The translations under genes and the position numbers were made by a program. A model generated the notes under the pieces. The model was given only the letters and a program-made list of their open reading frames with translations. It did no database searches and was not told where the DNA came from. A stretch of DNA of 64,000 nt, from positions 133,910-197,909 of the forward strand of contig MLAK01000325.1 of assembly GCA_001839685.1 (NCBI GenBank). The letters are read 5' to 3'. This stretch comes from Tritrichomonas foetus (Eukaryota; Parabasalia; Tritrichomonadida; Tritrichomonadidae). Positions within the stretch are counted from its first letter, which is position 1, and every line of letters begins with the position of its first letter. Below are positions 16,385-29,500 of this stretch, piece after piece.

Positions 16385-19300
16385 ATGAAAAAGGCACTCC
16401 AGGACACATTTAATCGTAGATGTGACCGCTTTATACAATCATTGGAACGTGTAATAACATCTGTTGCATCTGATAAATATATCAGACAAATGTTTGAAGA
16501 TCAAAGATCAGCAATATACATCCCAGATCGAATTTGTGAGCTTATTGATCACATTCTGGCAGACGATCGAGAGGAAGTTATTTTTGAATTAATGAGGAAA
16601 ATAAAATCCATTGAATATTTTTTTGATAAAAAATATTTAAAGAAAATTGAAGAAATCGGTGCTAAACACATCGATGATATAAATAACAAAAAACAAACAT
16701 CGAAACCCAAAAAAGACATGGAAACATTTTATAACATTTTGAGTCTTCAATTGAAAGCGATTTCTGGAAACAATGAATACAAAGAACTTAAATCATCTTT
16801 AAAAGATATAAAATTTTCATTATCTACAATGGAATCTGATTTTCAAAGAATTCTTCTCAAATCAAAACAAAGAGCAATTCAAGCTTGTCAGATTTACCAA
16901 ATGAAAATTGAACAAATATATTCTGAAAAATTAAAGCGAGCCAAATTCCTGATTAAAGAGCAAAGAATTACAATTGAACGATTATCTGCAAACACTTCAC
17001 CACATGATTCACCTCGAGGTTTACAATTTTCCAATTCTCCAATTTCTCAAGGGTCTTATGATTCGCCTCATTTACACAATTCTCCTAATTCACAACATTC
17101 TCTTTCAAACTCATCTAATTTGATTCAAGAAAATGAAAGGCTGAAAGAAAAGTTGCAAAATTCCGAAAAACAAGTTTCAATATCAATGGAAATGATTATG
17201 CAACTTCAACAACAACTCATAAATTTGAAGGATGATTTTTCGATAGTTCAAGGTGAGAAAAATCAATTAGAAATTGCAAATAATGATTTTTCTAATTTAA
17301 ATTCTCAATTGGAAGAGAAAATAAAAGCTTTAAAACAAGAAATTCTTTTATTCACAGAAGAAAACAATCTTTTAAAATTACAAAATGAACAGAAAATTCA
17401 TAAATCTAATTATCATAATGAAACAAAAAATGATTTTAACGATAATGATAGCAGAAAAAGCTATCGTAGCCAAGAAAGTGACAAGTCTCATGAATCACAT
17501 CGTCGTTCAAGTTTTTCAAAAAGTTTTAAATTTTCTTCAAAAGAGTTTGAAAATCATGAAATTCTAGCTATAATGGAAAAGCTACAAAACGATAAAAAAC
17601 AAGTTATTGCCGAATTTAAACTATTGCGAAAAGAAAATGAAAGTTTGAAGAAATCTCTTGAATATTATGAAAAAAGTTTAATGAAAACATCAGAAAAAAA
17701 TAAAAAACTAGAAAATCAAATATATTTATTAAATGAAGAATATAAATCTATGAAAACCAATAAACTTGAATCTGCCTATAATGAAAATATTGAAAAATTA
17801 AATACTAAAATTAATCATCTGAAAGAACATATTTCAATCATCCAGAAACAAAATGATGAAATGCAAGCTCAGATTAATAACCAAATTGTTAATCAACAGT
17901 CCAGCCAAAACCAACAAAAAATTTCCTCAGATGAATTATTGAGTGATAAATTCAAAGAAAATTCAAGAAATAATATTAATATTTCTAATCTAAAGAAATT
18001 ATTTGGAACTAGTGATGAATTAGAATTATTTACGAAAATTTCGGCACTTTATGCTGAAAAAACAAAAGTCAGTGAACTTTTGCATCGGTCGATATATTCT
18101 GATCAAACAATACCGATAAATTCACTCATTCAAACACAAAATGCAATCATGTCATTATTACATATTTCTGATTCTACAAAAATTATTTCTGAAATTCAAA
18201 TTTTACAATCACAGAGCAAAGCTGCCAACATTTCTCTAGAATCCTCCCAAATAATAAAAGATATTGAAGGAATTATTTGCAATAACTTAAACAGAAATAA
18301 CAATAACTTAAACAATTCATTTAGTGAAATAGATCTGAAAGAATCTATTCGGTCTTTAGTTCGACATAAACAAATTTTTGAAACACTTTGTTCGAATTGT
18401 GGATTAACAAATGATGCTTCTGCAATACAATCTCTTCAAAAATCTTTTCAATCATTGAAAGAAATATCAGAAATACTCAATGTGAAAACACCACAATTGT
18501 TAAAAAGTTCAATTCAAAATTTAGTCGAAAATCAAAAATATCTTCAAAAAGCTTGTAATTTCTTGAAAATAACAGACGAAAGTAGTCTTCTTGACATTAT
18601 TTCAAATCTTTTAGATATCAAAAATCACTATAATGAAATTTTAAAGAAATTAAACATTATTGATGAATCAAAACTCTTTAATAAAATGAATTCTTTTATT
18701 CAAGATCAAGTGATCCTTGATGAAATATGTGATGAGTTAAATTCAGATAAAACATCAATTCACAGTGAAATCGAAAAACTTCAAAATATTCAAAAATTGC
18801 ATCATAAAGTAATTTCTTTGTTGAATTTAAATCTAAGAAATTCTGATTTAAAATTTGATGCTGGAAATAATAGCGAAAATTCTTTAATCAAAGAAATTCA
18901 AGGATTAATTCGATGTAAAAAAGCATTGGATAAATTAAATATTGAATCAAATGACGAAACCAGTTTAATGAAAGAAATTCAATCTTTAATTGACATCAAA
19001 GATCAATTTAAAGAAATTACTGCTTTATTGTCTAACATATCACAAACAGAAAATAATTCATCGTTATTAAGTTTTGAACAACAATTGAATTCTCTTGGAG
19101 ATTCACCAAGTTCTTTCGAATTATTGAAGAATTTAAATCAATCAAATCCTTCCCATAAAATTCGGACAATGAACCAAATAATTAAAAATGCATGTAATAT
19201 TTTAAATACACAAGATTTTAATCTATGCCAATCAATTCGGTACATCCAAAATTATTATAATACTGTATTCGATATCCTCAAGATAAGTGATTCTAATGAA

Positions 19301-20191
19301 CTAAGTAAATGTTTAAATGAACAAAAAAATTGTACGGAAAAAATCAATTCAATTTTCCAGGCATTTAAAGTAAACGACATAAATCATTTAATGATAATTA
19401 AAGATAAAATTGAATCAATGGAAAAAAATTTAAACTCAATATCAAAAGTTGTTGGAAAACCAGATCATGAAATTGAAAGCTATTTAATTGATCTCAATTA
19501 TAAAATTGATGAAACTTCTTTATTTTTCAAAAAATTATTAACTTTGATCATTGGAAGCTCTTTTTGTTTCGAGATTAATTTTCCTTTATCAAAACAGGCA
19601 CAAAATCAACTGTTTTCAATAGTTAGTGAATATAATGTTAAAAACGAGAAAAATTTTACATCAATCGAAAGAATTTTTAATAAAGCTTGCTCACATGGTT
19701 ATTCAGGCGAAAATAACATTGAAGTAGTTGTCGATTTTTTAGTTGATGAGACACATAATAAACTAAGTAATGCTTATTCAAATGCTAAAAATATTTTCGA
19801 AATGAATATTGAGCAATTAAAATCTAAATATAAAGAGAAAGTTAGATTTTTGAAAAAACAAAATAATGACATGAAAAAATCTCTCGAAGAAGATGAAAAA
19901 ACATCAAAACAAGAGATTTTGAACTTAAGAAAACAATTAAATGATATAAATGAATCTCTATTAAATGAAAAGAAAATTCATCAAGAATTAATTACACTCC
20001 TAGATGGAAAAGTCGCTGATAGTGAATATCTAAAAACAAAACTTTCAGCCAAAGAGTTTTTGCTACTTGCCAAGGCAGAAAAAACGAGAAAATTTGTTGC
20101 CGAAATGACAAAGAAAAAAGAAGAAGCACAACATCTCATTGAAATGCAAAAGAAAATAAGAGAAACTGCTTTTGAACAATTTCCATTATAA
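16385..20191 (+). CDS. Long coiled-coil protein with ~29-residue repeats
   Basis: 1268 residues, no named family recognised. Residues 1-200 are a helical, basic head. About 205-245 is a Ser/Pro/His/Asn linker with repeated SP dipeptides. Coiled coil runs from about 250 to 500 with Glu, Lys and Gln heptads. Residues about 650-890 contain tandem units of about 29 residues of the general form L-x-x-x-I-x-x-L-x-x-x-K plus a later L-x-I-x-D-E-S, as in LLDIISNLLDIKNHY and LMKEIQSLIDIKDQF. The last 130 residues are coiled coil again. Such proteins in trichomonads are often auto-annotated as 'viral A-type inclusion protein', which says nothing of function. A structural role at cytoskeletal organelles is inference. 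Confidence 0.8.
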   Translation: MKKALQDTFNRRCDRFIQSLERVITSVASDKYIRQMFEDQRSAIYIPDRICELIDHILADDREEVIFELMRKIKSIEYFFDKKYLKKIEEIGAKHIDDINNKKQTSKPKKDMETFYNILSLQLKAISGNNEYKELKSSLKDIKFSLSTMESDFQRILLKSKQRAIQACQIYQMKIEQIYSEKLKRAKFLIKEQRITIERLSANTSPHDSPRGLQFSNSPISQGSYDSPHLHNSPNSQHSLSNSSNLIQENERLKEKLQNSEKQVSISMEMIMQLQQQLINLKDDFSIVQGEKNQLEIANNDFSNLNSQLEEKIKALKQEILLFTEENNLLKLQNEQKIHKSNYHNETKNDFNDNDSRKSYRSQESDKSHESHRRSSFSKSFKFSSKEFENHEILAIMEKLQNDKKQVIAEFKLLRKENESLKKSLEYYEKSLMKTSEKNKKLENQIYLLNEEYKSMKTNKLESAYNENIEKLNTKINHLKEHISIIQKQNDEMQAQINNQIVNQQSSQNQQKISSDELLSDKFKENSRNNINISNLKKLFGTSDELELFTKISALYAEKTKVSELLHRSIYSDQTIPINSLIQTQNAIMSLLHISDSTKIISEIQILQSQSKAANISLESSQIIKDIEGIICNNLNRNNNNLNNSFSEIDLKESIRSLVRHKQIFETLCSNCGLTNDASAIQSLQKSFQSLKEISEILNVKTPQLLKSSIQNLVENQKYLQKACNFLKITDESSLLDIISNLLDIKNHYNEILKKLNIIDESKLFNKMNSFIQDQVILDEICDELNSDKTSIHSEIEKLQNIQKLHHKVISLLNLNLRNSDLKFDAGNNSENSLIKEIQGLIRCKKALDKLNIESNDETSLMKEIQSLIDIKDQFKEITALLSNISQTENNSSLLSFEQQLNSLGDSPSSFELLKNLNQSNPSHKIRTMNQIIKNACNILNTQDFNLCQSIRYIQNYYNTVFDILKISDSNELSKCLNEQKNCTEKINSIFQAFKVNDINHLMIIKDKIESMEKNLNSISKVVGKPDHEIESYLIDLNYKIDETSLFFKKLLTLIIGSSFCFEINFPLSKQAQNQLFSIVSEYNVKNEKNFTSIERIFNKACSHGYSGENNIEVVVDFLVDETHNKLSNAYSNAKNIFEMNIEQLKSKYKEKVRFLKKQNNDMKKSLEEDEKTSKQEILNLRKQLNDINESLLNEKKIHQELITLLDGKVADSEYLKTKLSAKEFLLLAKAEKTRKFVAEMTKKKEEAQHLIEMQKKIRETAFEQFPL

Positions 20192-20544
20192 ATGTAATTA
20201 CATTTTGTCTGATGTTTTATATAAATTTTGTTTGTAATTCTTAATTTTCTCTCTCTCTTTTTTTTTATTTCTTTCTTTCTTTCTTTTTTCCCCATGTTGA
20301 TTATTGCTTATTGCTTTATTTTTTTTCTACTTTCATCACATCACTATTTGGCTTTTTCATATTTTTTTAACTACATTTCATAAAACATAATAAACCAATC
20401 TTTCAATATAACATTATATTTCTATGGAAAAATAGATTGCTTGTAGCATTCTGTATGTAAGATATAGAAAATATGAAATCAATAATCGAAAACAAGTAGA
20501 TAATAATATAATAAAATTCTAATACTTTTAATAGTAAATAAACA
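20192..20544. other. Spacer between convergent genes, pyrimidine-rich
   Basis: 353 bases between two convergent stop codons. It contains a long CT-rich run at about 20248-20292 (CTCTCTCT, then a T run, then repeated TTTC). No gene is seen. A short minus-strand frame at 20403-20606 overlaps the end of the HECT gene and is rejected. Confidence 0.45.
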
Positions 20545-23500
20545 TTAAGTAAATTCTTGGAGCTCTTGAATATTCGCATTTCTATCTTGATCAATATCTG
20601 CTCCAAGTGTAATTGCTGTTCTTATCTTCTTTGCCATCCACTCTTTGGAATCATATCTTGGAATGATAATCATATTATTACACGTTGCTGCAGTTGGTAG
20701 TGGCTTTTGTGCATCAATTTTTACTACACTTCTAAATTGAATTTGTAATTTACTTGGCCAGCTCATTCCTGGCGGTGGAAGTCCCATTCTTCCACATCCA
20801 AATTTAATGAACAACATTCTTTCTTCAGGCGTGAATTCTTCAAGAACTTCCCAAAGCATAATCGCATGCTTATCATCAGCTCGATAAGAGCAATTCTTTT
20901 TCATTTCCTTTACAGGACATTGATTATCACCACAAACAATAAGCTCGAGTTCCCATGGTGAAAGAATAATTGCTGCTGTTGCAGGGAAGAAAGAATTAAA
21001 TCCTTTAGCAAGATGCTTCAATTGCTCATTAAATTCTTTCATGCGAAATGTCTTACATCGTTGAACATATTCTAATCTTCGATCAAATGTTACTAAAACA
21101 TTTGATCCACCTGGAAATAATTCAACAACATTTCCCAGAGAGTCCTGAACTTGGAAATATAAAGAAAAGATTATTGAAAATTGATCAGGTGATGAAATTG
21201 TATCTTCACAATTTTCAATGGATATCATTAGTTGTTTAAATTGCAAATCAACATCATATATATCTTCAATAGTTACAGTTTTATTTGTCAAGTAGTTCCA
21301 AACAAACCTGGCAAATCTAAATGGTTCCTGTAACTTTGAAGTATAACAAATTGCAATTAATACACCTGCATAGAAATATTGGCGTTTTCTTTGTTGAGTA
21401 AGTGGTGATGGATTTGGAATGAGAAGTTCTTGGTTTGTATTTGCATTATTCACACGTTTGTTGGGATTCTGAATGAACAATTTCAATGAAGGATGCATAA
21501 GTTCCATACAAACTTCGGTGAATAAATCTCTTCCGGGTCCACCAACATCGGTTGCACCTTCACCAATTAAATCAACATGCCAAGGAACTTCTTCACGCTT
21601 CATTTTATATAACAAATATGAAGGAACTTGATCAATAAATTGATCTAAAATTGATTTACCTGATGGATTTTGTGGATTTGAATGGAAAAGTGATGCTTTA
21701 AATCGATTCAATCTTAAATCAACTTTCGAATTTCCACTTTGATTATTTTTCATAACTATATTTCGAATATATTCTAATTTGAAATCGGTTGAAATTGCTG
21801 CTCTACACGAAGTGAATATACAGCCAAGCAGAGACTCTTGATTTCCAAATTCTACCATTTGAATAATATCAGGTATATAGAATTCCAATTTCTTAAACAA
21901 TTGAAGTCGACATCTTAACAACTGTGCAGGAATGTTAGAAATTGCAGTTTCTGACAAGAAGATTGGCTGACTTGTAACAAGTGGAAATTGTGTATAAATT
22001 GATGGAATCACTTTACAAATTCTACAAAGTGATTCATCCATTGAAACTTCCCATTTAGCTGACATAAAGTTTACATGTTGGGTAAATAATTGGTAATTCG
22101 CAATGAATGTCTCTTTTTTAGCTTTATGCGATTCAGGATAGCCATTGAATGTTACATGAACCTTACAATCTGTATGTGTAATTTGCTTACCTGTAAATTT
22201 ATCAATTAGAATAAGACGAGTGGGTGATTGGAGTTCACAACTAGAACCTGACTCAAGTATAATTGCATCATCTTCAGGATGTGAAAAGGTACGATTCAAT
22301 TGATTTACTACTTTTATGGCATAGTTAGAAGGGATATTAGGTTCATCTACAAATTCAATAGTAGGAAATTTAATATCATTGACACATTCAGTTTCATAAA
22401 TTGTTGCATCATCATGAAAATAAACATCAATGCAATATGGAATGCTTTCCACCCAAGATTCTGCAATTAAATATGCTGGAAATCGAACATTGATTGGCAT
22501 ATTAAAGCCAAGTGCAGTACAAATAGAAATGGCTTCAATAATTAATTCAAAAAAAGGCGAGTTCGAATTTGTTTTAGATTTAACATAAGTATCATATAGA
22601 TATGCAATTTCTTCAGGTGGTGATTTGGCTGTAATTTTTGATGCGGATATGTCCAATAAAAGTAATCTTGTAAACACGGACATCGCAATAGCTTGTTGAG
22701 AACTCATGGGAAGAGGTTGCCATGAATCAAAATTGAGATTAGTTGTAAATGATTTAAAAGAAGCTTCGATACATGGGGTAATGTCCTTTGTATCCCATTT
22801 AAAGCTAGTTAAAATTGGGGCAATTATTTCAAATGCAAAAATATTCACCAAAAAATTGTTGTTTTCCATTAAATCAGTTAATCCAGGAATTATTTGTTGT
22901 TTGAGGAAATCTTCAACAGAAGGAAACGTTTCTTTTGATGACAAAACAATTGAAAGAATTGTAAAAATTAAATGAATCCCACCAAGTGATGATTTAATTA
23001 ATGGTTCAGATAAATACTCCGTAATTGGTAAGAAACAAACCTTAAATCCATAAGATTTACATGTAAAATTTGAAATAATCTGCAAAAATGAATCAGTTGG
23101 TAGAAATAATGTACAATCGGAAACCGGATCTTTAATTGAATAGTCTGAAAGTTTAATTGTTATATTTTGAGAAGTTTTAGGATGAATTACTGGAATGAAA
23201 CCAGTTGAAGATCTTGGAAGTAGAATATCTGTGGATAAGTCAAAAGATTGAACTGGATGGATTGATTCATAAATAAATCTATTGGGAACAAGATTGAACA
23301 TATCTTCCCTTGTTGAATAAGGTGATTGAGATATGTGACTTATTGCATTTTGAAGAATGTTTGAAAGTACAGGCTCAATTATTTTCGGATATGTATAAAT
23401 TAATGCTCGTATGAATCGTGTGAAATTATGAGTATTACAAGGACAAATATACATTACATTCTCGTCTTTTTGATGATTATTGGTAAAAATAAAATCAGTT

Positions 23501-26500
23501 GGGCGAATAATATTCCATTTTTTTGAAACTTTGGGCGTATGAATAAATTTAAATACTTCATAGAAATTGAGATTAAATATTTCATTGATTTGTGATTGAC
23601 AGAAAAAGATGTCTAATTTGTTTTTCAACCTGAAAAAATCGGTAAAAATCAAAGATAAGATCCGAGACATTCGAATAATATATTCTTTTGCATATGAATA
23701 TAGTTTATTTTGATTTTTGTTGATTATTGTTGGCGCTATTGCTGTTAACATGTTTTTATTGTTTGATTGTAATAATGTATAAGAAGCAGATTCCACTAAT
23801 TTTATAAATGATATTTCAATTGAATCAATAAAACGACTATCAATGATAAATTGGGTTTTAGCATTAAGTGCTGGATCAAATGTTTCAACTGTAACATTAA
23901 AATAGTCTTGTCTTGGAATTGTTTCGACATTGGTTACAATTCCATATTTATTTACATTAATTTGTGCATTTAATGGAAGATTATCGAATGCAGAGTCTTG
24001 CGATTGTGATTTACTTAACACTCTTCTGGCAATATAAACAGGTTCACCAATGAAAAAACTCTCTCCTAATAGATTTTCATGAAGATCGATGAATTCATGC
24101 TGGCTGTTGTCATCATTCTTTATTGCATTATTTGTGTCTTGGAAAGTGGTCAATTTCGATTTAGAATCATTTATTCGTGATTTAGGAACTTCCCAAAAAG
24201 CTGAACCAGACTGAATAAATTTATCATATTCTTCATCATCGAACATATAAGTTGTTGGTTTTGCATGCGGTTGAGTGGGCACTGTAACTTTGAAATGTTC
24301 AAGACAATCAAAAGCCAAATTAAATTCTTTGTGCTTCGCAATATCAGTGATGAACATTTTATGACCAAAATTATATTCTAAAATAGCTGAGCATTGAGAT
24401 GTTATTATAACAGGAACAAAGTTATCTATTGGTGGTAACTGTAATGACTTATTGACAGTCTCCCCATTTACAAAAAATATGATTTGATCACGTGTATATC
24501 CACACCCTATTATATCTCCTTCATTAATAGTAAGTTTATTATTGTGCTTTGGGCGTGTTAAAGGTGAAACTAACGAATTTAATAAACTAAGGCCATAGAA
24601 ATCTGATTTGAATGTTGTGGTTTGCTTATCAAACAATCCAATTGAGATATCATTATTGCTTTTAGAACAAATTTTAATTTCAAAATAGAACAAAGATTTA
24701 TTAGAAATGACTTTATCACCAACAAAAATATTGAGTGGATCTGAATTGGATACAATTCGATAATTGTTTTCACATGTTCCTCTAATTAAAGGAAGAAAAA
24801 CTTGTGGAGAGTCATCATTGAATATGAGAGAATATGGCAACTTTTTTTCGTGAATTTTGAATGTATTTTTAATATTTGCGATTTTAATTATGGCTTGGCT
24901 AATTTTGTTCATTAAGCATTCTAAATGCCGATTTTTGTTTCTGTTTGTTTGCTTGGCAGCACAATCCAAAAATGGTATTAAATTCGATAATTGAATATTT
25001 TGTATTAACACTTCCATATTTTGAGCATTTTGAAGTGAAATTGTCAAAAACCCAATAAACGAAGAAGCAAAAATGGAATATTCAGGTGATGGAAAATCAT
25101 CAATCATTTTATTAATTTCTTTTTGAATGTTGATGAAAAATCCGGCTTCATCAACATTAATTAAGAAATCATTTGGATTTGCAGATATTCTTATTGATGG
25201 AACTCTAATTAGTTGTTTATCATAAAATGTATTTTCTATAAAATTATCATCTAAAGTACGCATGTTACCAGAAACTGGTTCATATGATGATATTCTAACA
25301 TATTTTGTATTCGCTTTTTCATGTTGAATTACATAGCCAGAATTATGGAAAGAAGAAATTTCTTTCCCAAGAGTTATAAAAATAGCAGTTATTTCATAGT
25401 TGTCAATATATTCGATAAATTGAGAATTTTCCATTACATTGGAAAAAATTTGATGGAAAATTTTAATGACTGTGTTCTGAACTTTTGAATGCTGCTTTAT
25501 AGAAAGTCTTAAAAATGCCACCATTTCTTCAGCAACAACCAAATGACTTTCAAAATTTGACTTGTCTTCAATAATTAAGCACCCATGCCCATAAAATGAA
25601 CTTCCAATAGCCTTAAGTAAAAAGTAAACAAATTGTTCAAAATTGAACTTCTGATTATTAATTTCGACATCAAAACCATCCGATCCTTTTCTAACAAGAG
25701 TATTTGAAAGCCAATTTAATGTAGCAATAATTACTCTCGGTGATGTATGATGAAAACAAGAAACAATATTTGAAAATGATGTATTTTGATAATCACCGTT
25801 TTGAGTTAAATATGATAAAAGTAAGATTGCATTATTCTTGCAAAATTCTTGTTTATTTGTTGCTACCAAATTTAATAAAAAATCGAAAATTTCTTGAGAT
25901 GAATATTCAATTGTCCATAAGCCAATAAAACGCCACAGACATGAAAATGTAATAAATGATTCAATTGAATCTACAAGATAGTTCATAATATATTTGACTA
26001 AACTGAAATATGATGGTAAAAGTTTTTGATATGGAATGATATCGGAAATACTGACTGCAATCATTTGAATAAACATCATTCTAGTGAAACAAGATTCTTT
26101 TTTATCAACGATTCGTGAAATCAGCAATTCAAATATTTTTGAAAATTTTAAAGTCATTTCTTCATGCATTTCTGTTTTCACACTTTTTACATCAGATTGA
26201 TCCGAAATATCTTGTAAAGAGGATCGAAGGGGATCAAAAAATGACAATTGAGTTGTATAATAAGTCTTAGAGTTATCAATCATTTTAATTAAAAAAGACA
26301 TAGCATGTAAACGAATTTCCATTCTTCGAGTTTGTTGTTCAACCATTCTACTTAAATTAACCATTAATAAATTTGATGATAAAAATGAAATGAGTTCATC
26401 TACAGTTTTCTCAATTGAAGATGGATCATAATTTGCTTTTTCATTAAAACGTCGCTTTAAAAGAGGATCAGCATACATTAAATACTTGGATTTGATAATC

Positions 26501-29500
26501 ACTTCCTGAACAAAAGCTTCAAAATTTTCATTCAAAGATTTAGGTTGCTCATTCTTCTCAACTCGAACTTTGGTTTTCTGGTACGACTTATATAATGTTG
26601 TCCTTAATTTGTAAATCGCTTTCCATGTGATATTTAAATTAGGAGGGACAACATCATGCTTGCTGGATGAATCACTAAGTCCAATTGCAAAAGAAATCGC
26701 TAAATTTAAGAATCCCAATTGCTTCAATAAAGCTGCAATTGCATATTTTTCTGCTTTTAAAATGCTTGGGTTTGGCTTTATTCTGTGTACATTCCTTACA
26801 GATTTATACATAAATTGAAATAAAGATTCAGCAATTCCATTAGGAAGTGGGTTATTTGAAACAATATCATCCATAAAGCATTTCTTCATTTCATCAGAAT
26901 ACTGATTCCCACAATTAGTAGCATCAAATGAAATTCCACGGATATTTTTTGAAAGAGGAGAGTTAAAAATCGTTTTTGCATGAGATGACACTGACAAAGA
27001 GGAGGGAGAGGCAGATGGTGAATTATTGTCATTATTAACATAGATATTGGCAGCATCTTTTAGTAAACCACTATCTAATATAAGTTTACATTGCGTTTCA
27101 GTACGAGATAAAGGAAGAGATTTTAAAGCAATATTTGTTAAATTACCAAGAACACAAAAAAATATATTATAAAAAAACAAATCATCGTCTGGATTAAAAT
27201 CAATATGAGCTTTAACAGCTCTGGCACTACATGTAACTTTATATCCCCAAAAGTTTACTGAGGTATCACTTGAAAATTTAAATATTAATTTGTTAGTATT
27301 AACATCATATTCATTTGGCCATTCCCCATTATTCACTGATCCAGATAATTTGGTAATAGTTTGCTCTGTATTGCCATCAATTAAAGTCAAGATATCACAT
27401 CCTTTTTCGGTATGACACATTGGATCAAAATACAGGTAAATATGTTCATATCCAGGAAATTCTACAATTTCAGTAGAATTAAAATTGTCATCATAATTGT
27501 GTTTAGATTCAATAATTTGAGTTTTTTCTTCCATACTATAGTTATATTTATTCGGATTAGAATATTTCACATCATCATTTCTAAAATTAGATTTTTTATT
27601 TAATATTACATTTAATTTCTCAATAAGAGGAAACGAATTTTCAATAATAGAAAGAGAAATTAATGGAAAAGTATTCAATAACATGACTCTGAAGATAATT
27701 TTTTGCAATAATGGAATTATTTCATTTGAACAATCAAAATTTTCGAAAATATAAAGAAACAAGCACTCAAAATAAGGAACCATAAATTCTTCATTGGTTT
27801 TAATCGAATTTTCAATCAAAAATTGAAGTGTCAAATTTAATTCATCAAGTGAAGTAGAAAATAATTGAGTGATTTTATTTTTATCTGTAACAGTTGTATT
27901 CAATAATGTGAAAATATTTTTAGAAAAAATATAAAAAGAACAAAATGATTGACACAGAAGAGGTAAATTTGATATGAAATAATTTCTTAATGTATTTCTT
28001 TGCCAAATAAGATTTGATAATTCACTTATTCTTGAGTAATCTGGATAAAATAAATATTTTGAGCTAAAATAAAGAATTGTACATATTGATTCTATTATTA
28101 ATGGTGATCTTTCTGAATAATTAGAAGCAATTACCAATTTCATAGTCTTTTGTATTCTACCAAATAGCTCAAAATCAATCTTTGTCAGATTTTTCATTTT
28201 ATTATTAAATTTGGAACAATATGAAAACAGATTTATAGCAATTATTTTTAATCCAAAAGAGACAAAACCCATTTTTACATCTACCTCAAATAAATCATTT
28301 ACATCTATTTCTTGTATCATTGAAATTGATAGTTCTATTGCAGAATTATCATTAGTGAGAAAAAATGTTAATGATTTTGTTGATACAGAAAATGGATTCT
28401 CAATACAGTTTTTAAGTTGATCATTTAAAATTGTATTAAACCTATTTGTTGTCTTTATAAGACTATCAATTAATGTGCTTTTCTCACTAACTGGTAAAAT
28501 ACAATTTGTATATGTATATGGTTTATCTTTCAATAGCAATGATGGCGTTACTTCATTTTTAATGAAATATAATGTTTTATTATTTTGTGTTAAAGTATAA
28601 ATCACACCTTTAAAACACGCAATTGGTGTAGAATTTGTGAGAACAGAGTTACAATATAATTCTGGTAAATTAATTAGATTTGATAAATCATTAGAAATTT
28701 GTAAAGGATGATCAAACATATTTTCATAAAAAATATGTAAAACATTACCATTAAAAAAGAATAATCTTGGTGGAGAATTAGTTGAAAATTTTAGTGCACA
28801 GATTCGTTTATGATTTGAAGATAAGTTTTCATCAAAGAAACTAATTCTATATTTTGTTTTAGAATACTTTTGAAGAATAGCTACTTTTTTATCAATATTT
28901 CCAACTGCGAGTATTTTATGTTTTATATTTATATATTTGGATAAATCTAATGAAAAAATGCACTCTTCATTAATTCGGCCTTTTTGAAAATAAGTAATTG
29001 TTCCTAATGATATGGAAAAAATATAAATAAAATCAACAACATCAAGAAGAATTGAATCATTTGCAACATCAATTGGAATATAAATTGGTTCAGGCTCAAT
29101 GAAATGGATTAACCCAATATTTTCAATTAAAGCCAAAACATTCCCACCAATTGAAAATGAGATTATTTTCCCATTTTTTTGAATCTTGAGTTCGAAAACT
29201 TTGTTGTTTGATATTTCAGTTTTTGAACCAAAATTTCCGATGGTTTCAATTCCAAAATCACCATTAAAATCTAAAGGAAGTGACATACTATATATTATTG
29301 ATGCTAATTCACCTGTGATGCTTCCTTGTACGTTTCCTAAATTGATTAAAAACTGAACAACCTGTTTTTGAATTTCTTTAATTCTAAATTTCTCAAATTG
29401 GCCAAGTTTGGTCATAAATTTTTGTATTGAAGTGATTGAAGAGGCATTTACAAACGAAAGTGACATTTCTTTCTCAGAATGAAGTATAGTATTGAGATAT

